Positions 8,326 to 16,028 of a stretch of 64,000 nt of DNA are shown here, piece by piece (positions within the stretch are counted from its first letter, which is position 1; every line of letters starts with the position of its first letter). The position numbers and the translations under genes are program-made. The DNA comes from Cytophagaceae bacterium. GTDB lineage: Bacteria; Bacteroidota; Bacteroidia; Cytophagales; Cytophagaceae. The DNA lies in assembly GCA_025454925.1 (NCBI GenBank), contig JALONM010000005.1, forward strand, positions 81,476 through 145,475, read 5' to 3'. Under the pieces are notes generated by a model. It saw only the letters and a program-made list of their open reading frames with translations. It ran no database searches and had not been told where the DNA came from.

Positions 8326-10872
8326 TTATTTATTTCCTTGAAATTTAAAACCGATGGAACCTGATTGTGTGGCGCCTTCTTCCATTTTAAAGTCTTTAAG
8401 ATCTTCAACGGTAAGCCTGGCAAGAACGTCTTGCGTGCGATCGCTGGCCGCCAGTGAAGCCATGCGCAGGTGTTGTTCTTTGATGGCTTCTTTGATTACT
8501 TTGCGTACCGAACGGGCATTGCCAAAAAACTTATCGCGCTTGCTATGCAAATGATTGAGGTAAGTTTTGAGGTGCTCTGCGGCTTCAGCGTCGGGCGACA
8601 AGCCTTCCTGGCTCAACATCACCAGAGCGATGGTGTACAACTCTTCTGCTGAATAATCAGCAAAATCGAGTGTACGATCAAACCTGGATTTTAAACCTGG
8701 ATTCATCTCCAGAAATTTAAACATATTGTCGGTGTAGCCGGCCACAATAACAACAAACTTACCGCGACGGTCTTCCATTTGCTTAAGCAAGGTTTCGATG
8801 GCTTCGCGGCCGAAATCGTTTTCTCCCCCTTGTGAAAGCGCGTAGGCTTCGTCGATAAACAACACACCGCCTTCGGCGCGGTCAATAGCTTCCTGCGTTT
8901 TAATAGCCGTTTGTCCAATAAATCCGGCTACCAATCCCTGACGGTCGATTTCGACCATATGGCCACGTTCCAGTATGCCCAGGGCTTTGTAAATTTTAGC
9001 CACAATGCGTGCCACAGTGGTTTTTCCAGTTCCAGGATTGCCTGAGAACACGGTATGTAGAGAAAATTTACCCAACACATCTTTCCCTGTTTCTCGGTAA
9101 AAACGAACGAGCTTTACCATTTCCTGAAGCTCTTCTTTTACCTCCTGCATGCCTGTAAGCTTGTTCAACTCGCCCAGGGACTCTGCCAGTAAGGCTTCGT
9201 CGAGTTTGATATCGGGAAGGCCTTTATTCGTGGTCTTGAACAAAGACTTCACATCATCAAGTTGAATGGTTTTTAAATCGTCGGCCGATAATTTGGAAGG
9301 GTCTGCGCTTCGCATCAAGCGAAGTCCCATATTCATTTTAGATTCATCGATCCAAGAGGTTACCAGGCGGGCATTTCCGAAGGTAGCATTCCGGTTACGA
9401 TAGGCCTCAATGAGATTATCGTAAAGGAGTGTTTCCGCTTCTGGCGACAAAGCCACATTGCGCTTGCCCGCGGTGAAGCGTGCTATGTCCATCAATTCCT
9501 GTGGAAGGTAATCATCAAAATGGAAAAATAAATTAAAGCGAGAACGCAATCCTGGGTTGGAACTCAGGAAGTGATTCATCTCTTTGGGGTATCCGGCCAC
9601 AATGATGGCCAGGTCGCCCTTTCCATCCGACATTTCCTTTAATAGAATTTCCACCACTTCTTGTCCGAAATCGTTGGAACTATCGCCTTCGCGCATCAGG
9701 GAGTAAGCCTCGTCAATAAACAAAACACCTCCACGTGCTTTTTCGATAATCTCTTTTACCTGTGGAGCTGTTTGACCGATGAATTTCCCTACAAGTTCTG
9801 CTCTTCCAACTTCTGTTACCTTGCCTTTCGAGAGCAGTCCCATTTTGTGATAGATCTGGCCGATCATTTTGGCCACGGTCGTTTTTCCGGTGCCTGGATT
9901 TCCGGTAAACACAGAATGGAGCGAAAACTTTCCTCCCTCATCAAACCCTTGCTCCTGGCGGAGTTTCAGGAACTTGAGATACGAAATATAATCGTTGACT
10001 TTGGTTTTAACAGAAGTTAAGCCTATCATTTCATTGAGGCTCTTCATCACATCTTCCAGCGACTCTTCCTGCATTTCTTTATTGGCGCCTTTGGCGCCAT
10101 AGGTCATCTCCGAAGTTTTCAGCAAGCTTACGTCGCCTTCTACAAATTCATCGCCCACCTCAAACGGAACCACCGCAATAAGTTGATCCATGAAAGTAAT
10201 TTCGAGCCGGTACTTATCATGGTACCAGGTGCCTTTGGTGCTGCTGCCCCAACCCGATAAAATGGTTACATTCTTTTCGGTACCTCCTATGTATTTCAAT
10301 TCAGAAGCGCTGCCTTTGAGTTGACCTGAATCGTTGTAATAGTTAAAAAACAACTCACAATACCAGGACTGCGACTGCAAATTTTCAATATTAACTTCTA
10401 CCCAGGCATACTCCGTGTCGGTGGCACTAAACTTCACCATGTAAGTACGATCGTCTTTGGCTACGCCTTCGTTGGGGCCTTCGTACAGTTTTACCGATTC
10501 GAGATTGAAATAAGGATTCTGATCGGTGAGCATGCCCCCCGATTCAATATAAAAAGCTTGAGTGCCTACTTTCTCATCGCCAATATAGGCCTCCCATTCG
10601 TAGTCGCCACGCGACCAGAATGAGCCCAGTTCTTTATTGCCCCAGCCCTCGCGCACCACCACGATGTTCTGGTCTTTGCCAATTTTTAAATCCTTGGTAA
10701 TGTTGCAAAGCTCCTCGCGGTTCTCTTTTTTCAATCGAAAAGCCTTGAGCGAAATTTTAGTATCCCAATCTTCTTCGTCAAACTTTTTATTGTAGAACGA
10801 GAGCTCTGCATAGAGATAGGTAGTTTCTTTATTTTCAAATACACGGCGATAGCGGCGACTATTGCCTGCCAT
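8326..10872 (-). CDS. Double AAA+ ATPase (CbbX/SpoVK-like) with duplicated N-terminal beta domains
   Basis: An 848-residue cytoplasmic protein. Two AAA+ modules of the CbbX/SpoVK type lie in tandem. AAA-1 has Walker A GNPGTGKTT (about 324-332) and Walker B VLFIDEAYSL (383-392). AAA-2 has Walker A GNPGTGKTT (611-619) and Walker B VLFIDEAYAL (670-679). Both have the sensor arginine context 'NPGLRSRF/NPGLKSRF'. The N-terminal 240 residues hold two similar beta-rich units, each ending in 'GWG...G.(F)W...Y.(L/W)E...F..G' (residues 76-111 and 207-240), which I do not recognise as a named domain. CbbX-like AAA+ proteins remodel other proteins as ring hexamers. I chose the ATG at 10872; sequence upstream in frame looks noncoding. 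A 17-base palindrome lies inside the coding sequence in the linker (10083-10099). Confidence 0.85.
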   Translation of the reverse strand: MAGNSRRYRRVFENKETTYLYAELSFYNKKFDEEDWDTKISLKAFRLKKENREELCNITKDLKIGKDQNIVVVREGWGNKELGSFWSRGDYEWEAYIGDEKVGTQAFYIESGGMLTDQNPYFNLESVKLYEGPNEGVAKDDRTYMVKFSATDTEYAWVEVNIENLQSQSWYCELFFNYYNDSGQLKGSASELKYIGGTEKNVTILSGWGSSTKGTWYHDKYRLEITFMDQLIAVVPFEVGDEFVEGDVSLLKTSEMTYGAKGANKEMQEESLEDVMKSLNEMIGLTSVKTKVNDYISYLKFLKLRQEQGFDEGGKFSLHSVFTGNPGTGKTTVAKMIGQIYHKMGLLSKGKVTEVGRAELVGKFIGQTAPQVKEIIEKARGGVLFIDEAYSLMREGDSSNDFGQEVVEILLKEMSDGKGDLAIIVAGYPKEMNHFLSSNPGLRSRFNLFFHFDDYLPQELMDIARFTAGKRNVALSPEAETLLYDNLIEAYRNRNATFGNARLVTSWIDESKMNMGLRLMRSADPSKLSADDLKTIQLDDVKSLFKTTNKGLPDIKLDEALLAESLGELNKLTGMQEVKEELQEMVKLVRFYRETGKDVLGKFSLHTVFSGNPGTGKTTVARIVAKIYKALGILERGHMVEIDRQGLVAGFIGQTAIKTQEAIDRAEGGVLFIDEAYALSQGGENDFGREAIETLLKQMEDRRGKFVVIVAGYTDNMFKFLEMNPGLKSRFDRTLDFADYSAEELYTIALVMLSQEGLSPDAEAAEHLKTYLNHLHSKRDKFFGNARSVRKVIKEAIKEQHLRMASLAASDRTQDVLARLTVEDLKDFKMEEGATQSGSIGFKFQGNK

Positions 10873-11452
10873 ACTTTCCGTTGAAGAAAAAATCTTTAAC
10901 TCTTTAAATTTGTATTGCTTGTCCAAGGTAACAGTAAGTTTAATAGTTGTTGTATTGTGTCCCTTTGTACGCTGGTGCACCCTAAAAGTTGAATGAAAAA
11001 GCAGGGTGTACCAAAGTAGTTTGCGTTTACTCCGGATACTCAATTTTAGAAAATTTTAGCGAATTACATACCCCGACACCTTCGTTTTATACCTGTTTTG
11101 CATTTTTACCCACCTTCATGCATCCAATTTTTAAAACAAAATATAACTTTTACAAGTTCCATTTTTCATATTCCATCCACCACAAATAAGTTTAATACTA
11201 TTTAACCAAACTTACATTTCAAATAACAAATATGACTATTTTTAGTATTGAACCAAATTAAGCAATATTAATAAAATACAATTAACAAGAGATAAAACAT
11301 AAAAAAGAATAATTTCATATAACTTTTCAAATAATTACTATACTATTCCTATACCAAAATCAATATTAACAAAAATTTCCTTTTAGTATTTTAAAAGTTT
11401 TATGACCTTTGATCCATGATCAACGACTAGGAAATAGTCAATATTAAAGAAT
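10873..11452. other. AT-rich intergenic region between divergent genes
   Basis: Holds the upstream regions of the AAA+ gene (minus) and the OmpA-like gene (plus). It is strongly AT-rich from about 11080 to 11440. I see no RNA gene, credible small gene or consensus promoter in it. Confidence 0.5.
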
Positions 11453-12088
11453 ATGAAAAATTTAGCTTATTTAGTCCTGATTCTTTTCGTTGCCATAGGG
11501 GCCGAGGCTACTCATTCCAGAAAAAAATACAAAAGAACATACAAATGCAGTCAGGTAGGGGTTAAAAAAGTAAAGGCTCACAAAGGAGCCGAACCGAAAT
11601 CGCTTTCTTTTGTTCGCATCAATGATACTCAGGAAATAACTGCCAGACATAAGCACCATCAACGATTTCTGGAACGTCAGAAAAAGCAAAAACACAGTTC
11701 CGAACAGAAAGTAAAAGAAACCGAGGAATTGGAAATTGCCAAAGGTATTCAATCCTTACATTATCCTGAGCCTGTGTATTTCCGTTTTGATTCCTACCAG
11801 TTAGATATTATTGATTTGGCCCAGGTAAGTTTGGCGAGCGAATGGGTAAAGAAAGGACATACCGTGGTTTTGATCGGGCACACCGACAACGAAGGTTCCG
11901 AGCGTTACAACCAACTACTATCGATAAGCCGTGCCATGCACATTAAAAAACTGATGATTGATATGGGGTGCCATGCCGATCTGATTGAGGTGCAAGGGGA
12001 AGGCGAGCGCAAGCCGCAAGCCAGCAACGAAACAGTAGATGGAAGATTGAGCAATCGTCGTGTGGAATTTATAATCAACATCCATTAA
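11453..12088 (+). CDS. OmpA-family peptidoglycan-binding protein
   Basis: A 211-residue protein: signal peptide (residues 1-19, ending 'GAEA'), a lysine/histidine-rich linker (about 20-95), then an OmpA C-terminal domain with 'VYFRFDSYQLDI', 'VVLIGHTDNEGSERYNQ' and 'RLSNRRVEFII'. The aspartate and arginine that hold diaminopimelate in this family (here in HTDNEG and LSNRRVEF) are present. It lacks the N-terminal beta barrel of classical OmpA, so it is probably a periplasmic or lipid-independent envelope-tethering protein. The basic linker is unusual. It stands alone and is followed by a strong terminator at 12167. Confidence 0.88.
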   Translation: MKNLAYLVLILFVAIGAEATHSRKKYKRTYKCSQVGVKKVKAHKGAEPKSLSFVRINDTQEITARHKHHQRFLERQKKQKHSSEQKVKETEELEIAKGIQSLHYPEPVYFRFDSYQLDIIDLAQVSLASEWVKKGHTVVLIGHTDNEGSERYNQLLSISRAMHIKKLMIDMGCHADLIEVQGEGERKPQASNETVDGRLSNRRVEFIINIH

Positions 12089-12166
12089 TCCTGCCTGATT
12101 TTTTTGCGATTCGCAAGAATCGCTGCAACACAAGCAACTATTTCTAATTTTGTGTTTTGTTTCGAA

Positions 12167-12198
12167 GGGAGTTAACCTAGGTTTGCTCCCTTTTTTTT
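12167..12198 (+). terminator. Rho-independent terminator after the OmpA-like gene
   Basis: GGGAG ... CTCCC stem (with an inner AACCTAGGTT palindrome) followed by eight T. It also separates the convergent DUF58 gene. Confidence 0.75.
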
Positions 12199-12209
12199 CG
12201 GGAATGAGA

Positions 12210-13115
12210 TTATCGCATTTTTGTTCTCTTAATCAGATACGCCGACAAAATCTGATCAAATCCCTGGCGGATGTCGGCAGGGATAAAATCAATTTTATAC
12301 TGATCGCATTTGAGTTTCATTTCCTGCATGTGCTTGCGAAACTGAATCTGGTACCATTCTTTCACTTGCGATGGTTGCACTTTAAGGCGTTCGCCCGTTT
12401 CAATATCAATAAACTCATGTGGGCGATCGTCGAAGGCAAAATCAGCCTCGGTGGCGCCGTCGAATACATGAAACAGCAACACCTCGTGCTTGTTGTGTTT
12501 GAGGTGCTGTAATGCAGAAAAAACATCCTGATTATCCGCCGTAGACTCCAGCATATCGCTGAACAGTACTACCAGAGAGCGGCGAGGAATATTTTCGGCC
12601 ATTTGGTGCAAGGTAGAGGCAACCTGGGTCTTCTTTTCATGGGGAACTTGCTGGAGCAAGGTTTCCAGTTGCACCAATAAAGAGTGGATGTGCCCCCGGG
12701 TAGACCGCACTTGAGATTGAAATTCGATCTCCTCGGAAAACGTCGTCAAACCAACCGCATCGCGCTGTCCTTGCAATAAATAGGCAATGCATGCCGAGGC
12801 CATGATACTGAATGTAATTTTACCCTGATCATGCCCAGGGTAATACATAGACGAAGAGGTATCGACGATAAGCTGGCATCGCAAATTGGTTTCTTCTTCG
12901 TAGCGTTTGGTAAACAACTTATCGGTGCGGGAAAATACCTTCCAGTCGATATGCCGAGTAGATTCACCAGGATTATAAAGCCGATGCTCCGCAAACTCTA
13001 CCGAAAAGCCATGGTAAGGCGACTTATGCAATCCGGTAATAAATCCTTCTACCAGTTGCCTGGCTAGCATTTCAATATTGCCGAACTTACGAACATCGGA
13101 TAGTTGTATTTTCAT
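12210..13115 (-). CDS. DUF58 protein with VWA-like fold
   Basis: A 301-residue cytoplasmic DUF58 protein. The family hallmark 'YNPGESTRHIDWKVFSRT' (about residues 49-66) and a VWA MIDAS-like 'VDTSSSMYYPG' (about 88-98) are both present. DUF58 proteins usually sit next to MoxR-type AAA+ ATPases and are thought to act with them as metal-dependent adaptors in assembly of enzymes or envelope complexes. No MoxR gene is found next to it here. It begins 2 bases after the stop codon of the upstream lipoprotein gene, so the two are probably one transcript. Confidence 0.88.
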   Translation of the reverse strand: MKIQLSDVRKFGNIEMLARQLVEGFITGLHKSPYHGFSVEFAEHRLYNPGESTRHIDWKVFSRTDKLFTKRYEEETNLRCQLIVDTSSSMYYPGHDQGKITFSIMASACIAYLLQGQRDAVGLTTFSEEIEFQSQVRSTRGHIHSLLVQLETLLQQVPHEKKTQVASTLHQMAENIPRRSLVVLFSDMLESTADNQDVFSALQHLKHNKHEVLLFHVFDGATEADFAFDDRPHEFIDIETGERLKVQPSQVKEWYQIQFRKHMQEMKLKCDQYKIDFIPADIRQGFDQILSAYLIKRTKMR

Positions 13116-13117
13116 AC

Positions 13118-13639
13118 CTAATTTTTATCGATAATAAATTCGGGGGTTTCAACCGTATTACTAAAATTCCCTGCACGATCTTTAATTTTTGCCACAAACT
13201 TCAGGGTGTCGTTTGGACCGTATTGGGAATGCGAAAATACTTTTGCATTGAGTAAAATACCATCCAAGGGGCCTTTCACTTCCTTCGGCGATAACAACTG
13301 GAATTGCTCTTTGTATACCAACGGATTGAGATTTACATCCAAACTTGGTGACCAAACCCCATTTTTCTTAATGAATTGCTCCATCATAAAATTAATGTTG
13401 GTATTATCTGTCCGGTCGGTTTCATCCAGCCCCAGATCACCGTCGCCATCGGTGAAGTTAAATGCAAACACAATGGAGTCGTTAAAAGTAAGTGACAAAT
13501 CATTGTACTGATCCCGAACTATAAACGTGCGCTCCTCGTTGAACTCCAGCGTAGGGGCATTGGGGTAGTCGGGCTTCTTATTGCAGGAAATCAGAAAAAG
13601 AAGACACCCTATTGTTATAAGTATACGTGATGTATGCAT
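13118..13639 (-). CDS. Lipoprotein of unknown function
   Basis: A 173-residue protein with a type II signal peptide: MHTSRILITIGCLLFLISC, lipid-modified cysteine at about residue 19. An aspartate-rich segment 'NFTDGDGDLGLDETDRTDN' (about 67-85) resembles a calcium-binding or Ig/cadherin-like loop, and the C-terminal half ('FVAKIKDRAGNFSNTVETP') reads like an Ig-type beta fold. I do not recognise a named family. Its stop codon is 2 bases from the DUF58 start. The start is supported by the signal peptide. Confidence 0.78.
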   Translation of the reverse strand: MHTSRILITIGCLLFLISCNKKPDYPNAPTLEFNEERTFIVRDQYNDLSLTFNDSIVFAFNFTDGDGDLGLDETDRTDNTNINFMMEQFIKKNGVWSPSLDVNLNPLVYKEQFQLLSPKEVKGPLDGILLNAKVFSHSQYGPNDTLKFVAKIKDRAGNFSNTVETPEFIIDKN

Positions 13640-13648
13640 GTAGTAAAA

Positions 13649-13679
13649 TTTGTACCCTGAGCACTGCTTATTACCTTTG
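13649..13679 (+). promoter_or_regulatory. Consensus Bacteroidota promoter for the LuxE-like gene
   Basis: TTTG at 13649-13652, a 19-base spacer, then TACCTTTG at 13672-13679, matching the Bacteroidota -33/-7 consensus (TTTG, TAnnTTTG). Transcription would start about 6-8 bases later, within a few bases of the ATG at 13689, so the message may be nearly leaderless. Confidence 0.65.
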
Positions 13680-13688
13680 TACCAAACG

Positions 13689-14690
13689 ATGGAATTCAGA
13701 GATCATTATATCGATCATATTCTTAAAAATAGCCACATTGACTTTAATAAAAAAGCCATGGAGCTATTTCATTTCCAGGCTCAGGAAAACCCAATATACC
13801 GCAAATACCTGAAACTTATTAAACGCAATCCGGAGAAGGTGGTTTCTGTGGAAGAAATCCCCTTTCTCCCGATTCACCTGTTTAAGGAATACACCATTGT
13901 AAGTGGCAGGCGTGTACCCGAAAAGGTTTTTTTAAGCAGTGGAACCGGCCAAGTCGATCAACGCAGCAAACACTACGTTTCAGACCTTGCCTTGTATGAA
14001 TGGAGCTTTTTAAATGAATACCAGCGCTGTTACGGAGATCCTGCCGGCCATATTGTGCTGGCGCTGCTCCCCTCCTATCAAGAAAACGCGCAGTCGTCCT
14101 TGCTGTATATGGTGCAGCATTTAATACGCCTGAGCGGCGATAAGCGCTCGAGTTTTATAAACGGACCTCTCTCTCACTGCCACGAAGTGATACAGGCGGC
14201 GCAACAAAGTGGCAAAAAAGTAATCCTCTTTGGAGTAGCTTATGCCCTGCTGGACCTGGCCGAGCAATTCCCTCAAAATCTTTCTTCCATCACCATTATC
14301 GAAACAGGCGGCATGAAAGGTCGAAGAAAGGAACTATTAAAACAGGAGTTGCATCATCAATTGTGCGAGGCCTTCCATTGCACCTCCATCCACTCCGAGT
14401 ATGGCATGACGGAACTGTTGTCGCAAGCCTACTCCAGTGGCCAAGGGCTGTTTAAGCCTGGCTCCACCTTGACAATCCGCATACGCGACTTACAAGATCC
14501 GTATGAAGTGAAAGCATGGGGGCGAGGCGCAATCAATATTATTGACTTATGCAATGTCGATTCCTGCGCATTCATAGAAACCGAGGACTTGGGCATGCTG
14601 CACCAAGATGGAAGCTTTGAAGTGCTGGGAAGAAAAGATAATTCCGAACTACGGGGCTGTAACTTGCTCTATCAGCAGCACGAAGTGTAA
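13689..14690 (+). CDS. LuxE-like acyl-protein synthetase / adenylating enzyme
   Basis: A 333-residue protein of the LuxE/acyl-protein synthetase family in the ANL adenylating superfamily. Visible motifs: 'EKVFLSSGTGQVDQRSKHY' (the phosphate-binding SSGT loop), 'IETGGMKGRRKELLK', and 'SIHSEYGMTELLSQAY' (ANL motif 'YGMTE'). LuxE activates fatty acids and passes them to a partner reductase, LuxC. Here no luxC, luxD or luciferase genes are near, so the substrate is unknown; similar stand-alone genes occur in Bacteroidota lipid or pigment pathways. The start at 13689 is favoured over 13650 because the promoter boxes lie between them. Confidence 0.82.
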   Translation: MEFRDHYIDHILKNSHIDFNKKAMELFHFQAQENPIYRKYLKLIKRNPEKVVSVEEIPFLPIHLFKEYTIVSGRRVPEKVFLSSGTGQVDQRSKHYVSDLALYEWSFLNEYQRCYGDPAGHIVLALLPSYQENAQSSLLYMVQHLIRLSGDKRSSFINGPLSHCHEVIQAAQQSGKKVILFGVAYALLDLAEQFPQNLSSITIIETGGMKGRRKELLKQELHHQLCEAFHCTSIHSEYGMTELLSQAYSSGQGLFKPGSTLTIRIRDLQDPYEVKAWGRGAINIIDLCNVDSCAFIETEDLGMLHQDGSFEVLGRKDNSELRGCNLLYQQHEV

Positions 14691-14838
14691 TTTCATTTGG
14701 GGAAAAAAATCACCAATTCTCCTTTCTCAATATCTCTCCAAGTTAGAAAAATTGAATACCCAATCCGGGGCTCTATGAAGAAATTCGGACTAAACACTTG
14801 AGCATTCCCTTCCGTATTCGTGTCCTTACCATTTGGGG

Positions 14839-14959
14839 GGCGTGCCCTTGCGTCGTGGCGCTGAAGGCGCCACGCCACTGCGGGTCGGGCTATCGCTCCA
14901 AGTCCTCGTGTGGCGCTTTGAGCGCCCCCACTGCGGGCTTTCCGCTCTATCCCTCACGC
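14839..14959 (-). repeat. Structured intergenic repeat, family 1, copy B (121 nt)
   Basis: Opposite orientation to the copy at 7235 and exactly the same length. It reads GGCGTGCCC ... GGGTCGGGCTATCGCT ... GGGCTTTCCGCTCTATCCCT ... CACGC. It contains hairpins GTGGCGC-TGAA-GGCGCCAC and a GTGGCGC/GCGCCCC-type stem. It lies between the convergent LuxE-like and mini-protein genes. Confidence 0.8.
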
Positions 14960-15021
14960 AAGGGAAAAACAAACGTACGATCAACCTCCAAGGTTGCCCA
15001 TACAGATTGCCGGGCAATTTC

Positions 15022-15047
15022 AAAAAAAAAGAGGCTTACGCCTCTTT
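15022..15047 (-). terminator. Rho-independent terminator of the mini-protein gene
   Basis: On the minus strand: AAGAGGC-GTAA-GCCTCTT followed by at least seven T, starting a few bases after the stop codon at 15053. Confidence 0.85.
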
Positions 15048-15052
15048 GGATA

Positions 15053-15160
15053 CTAGTCTTTTTTATTGTCTTTTTTGGCCTTCTTTTCGGCACGCTTTTC
15101 TTTGAGCGATTTGGTAGGAGTTTTCTTGTCCTCCTTTTTCATATCCTTACCTTTTGACAT
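15053..15160 (-). CDS. 35-residue lysine-rich mini-protein
   Basis: A very short open frame: MSKGKDMKKEDKKTPTKSLK, then EKRAEKKAKKDNKKD. It has 16 lysines, no hydrophobic core and a probable helical second half, consistent with a nucleic-acid- or ribosome-associated basic peptide. Evidence that it is a real gene: codon-sized frame with ATG and TAG, a strong dedicated terminator 6 bases after the stop, and a TATTTTTG box at 15213-15220 upstream. I believe similar K-rich short proteins are widespread in Bacteroidota, but no function is known to me. Confidence 0.7.
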   Translation of the reverse strand: MSKGKDMKKEDKKTPTKSLKEKRAEKKAKKDNKKD

Positions 15161-15250
15161 AACGGATAACGTTTTGGTTAATACTCTAATTTATTTCTAT
15201 TCCTGGAATTTGCAAAAATAGCATTCAAAAAAATTTCTAACGCTTGTTTA

Positions 15251-16024
15251 TTATTCCTCAGACTCCAGTTCTTCTTTGTATTGTTCGACGGCGGTAAAAA
15301 TGCTCCAGGCACAATCCAACCGCCCTTTGGCATCCTTCAGCACTTTAGCATCGGTCGTATCCGATAAAAATCCGGTTTCGATGAGCACACTGGGCATGGC
15401 TGTTTTCCATAATACCAAAAATCCGGCTTGCTTTACCCCCCGGCTGTGGCGGGCATTTACCTCTTTAAAATTTTGCTCTATGTACGAAGCCAAGCGGGCG
15501 GAGTTTGCCATGTAAGCACTTTGATACAAGGAGAACAAAATATAAGATTGCGGTGATTGCGGATCAAATCCATCGTAATGTTCTTTGTGATTTTGCTCCA
15601 TCAAAATAGCCGAATTTTCACGCTGCGCAATCTCCAGGTTTTGTTCGGTTTTATGCAAACCCATGCAAAAGGTTTCTGTACCATGCAGCCCGGCAGGACC
15701 TGCATTTACATGGATGGAAATAAACAAATCGGCTTTGGCACGATTGGCAATGTTGGCGCGTTCATGTAGTTCAACAAACACATCCGTTTTACGCGTATAC
15801 AGCACTTTTACATCCTGCATGTTTTCTTGTATAAACTCCCCAAGTTTGAGCGCAATATCCAGGGCTATTTCCTTTTCCTTAGATCCAAATCCGGAACATC
15901 CCGGATCTTTGCCACCATGGCCTGCATCAATAACTATGGTACGCACGCGCACATTGCTTCGCCAGGGTCCCGTAAACGAAGAACACAACCACAACACCAA
16001 CGATATTACTGCTACCCTGCACAT
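15251..16024 (-). CDS. N-acetylmuramoyl-L-alanine amidase (Amidase_3)
   Basis: A 257-residue exported peptidoglycan amidase that cleaves the MurNAc-L-Ala bond. A signal peptide (about residues 1-20) is followed by the Amidase_3 domain. Zinc ligands and catalytic residues are all in place: 'VIDAGHGGKDPGCSG' (first His), 'SKEKEIALDIA' (Glu), 'LFISIHVNAGPAG' (second His) and 'SVLIETGFLSD' (catalytic Glu). It starts 4 bases after the stop codon of the upstream MauE-thioredoxin gene, so the two are probably one transcript. With the PBP1C gene just beyond, this forms a cell-wall neighbourhood. Confidence 0.92.
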   Translation of the reverse strand: MCRVAVISLVLWLCSSFTGPWRSNVRVRTIVIDAGHGGKDPGCSGFGSKEKEIALDIALKLGEFIQENMQDVKVLYTRKTDVFVELHERANIANRAKADLFISIHVNAGPAGLHGTETFCMGLHKTEQNLEIAQRENSAILMEQNHKEHYDGFDPQSPQSYILFSLYQSAYMANSARLASYIEQNFKEVNARHSRGVKQAGFLVLWKTAMPSVLIETGFLSDTTDAKVLKDAKGRLDCAWSIFTAVEQYKEELESEE

Positions 16025-16028
16025 GAGC

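Noticed and set aside
10873..11043. Longer start of the AAA+ protein (57 extra residues)
   Set aside because: The upstream extension does not resemble folded protein sequence and is less likely than the ATG at 10872.
10989..11189. 66-residue plus-strand open frame upstream of the OmpA-like gene
   Set aside because: AT-rich, Phe/Tyr/His-rich translation without signal or motif and without terminator; it overlaps the likely AAA+ upstream region.
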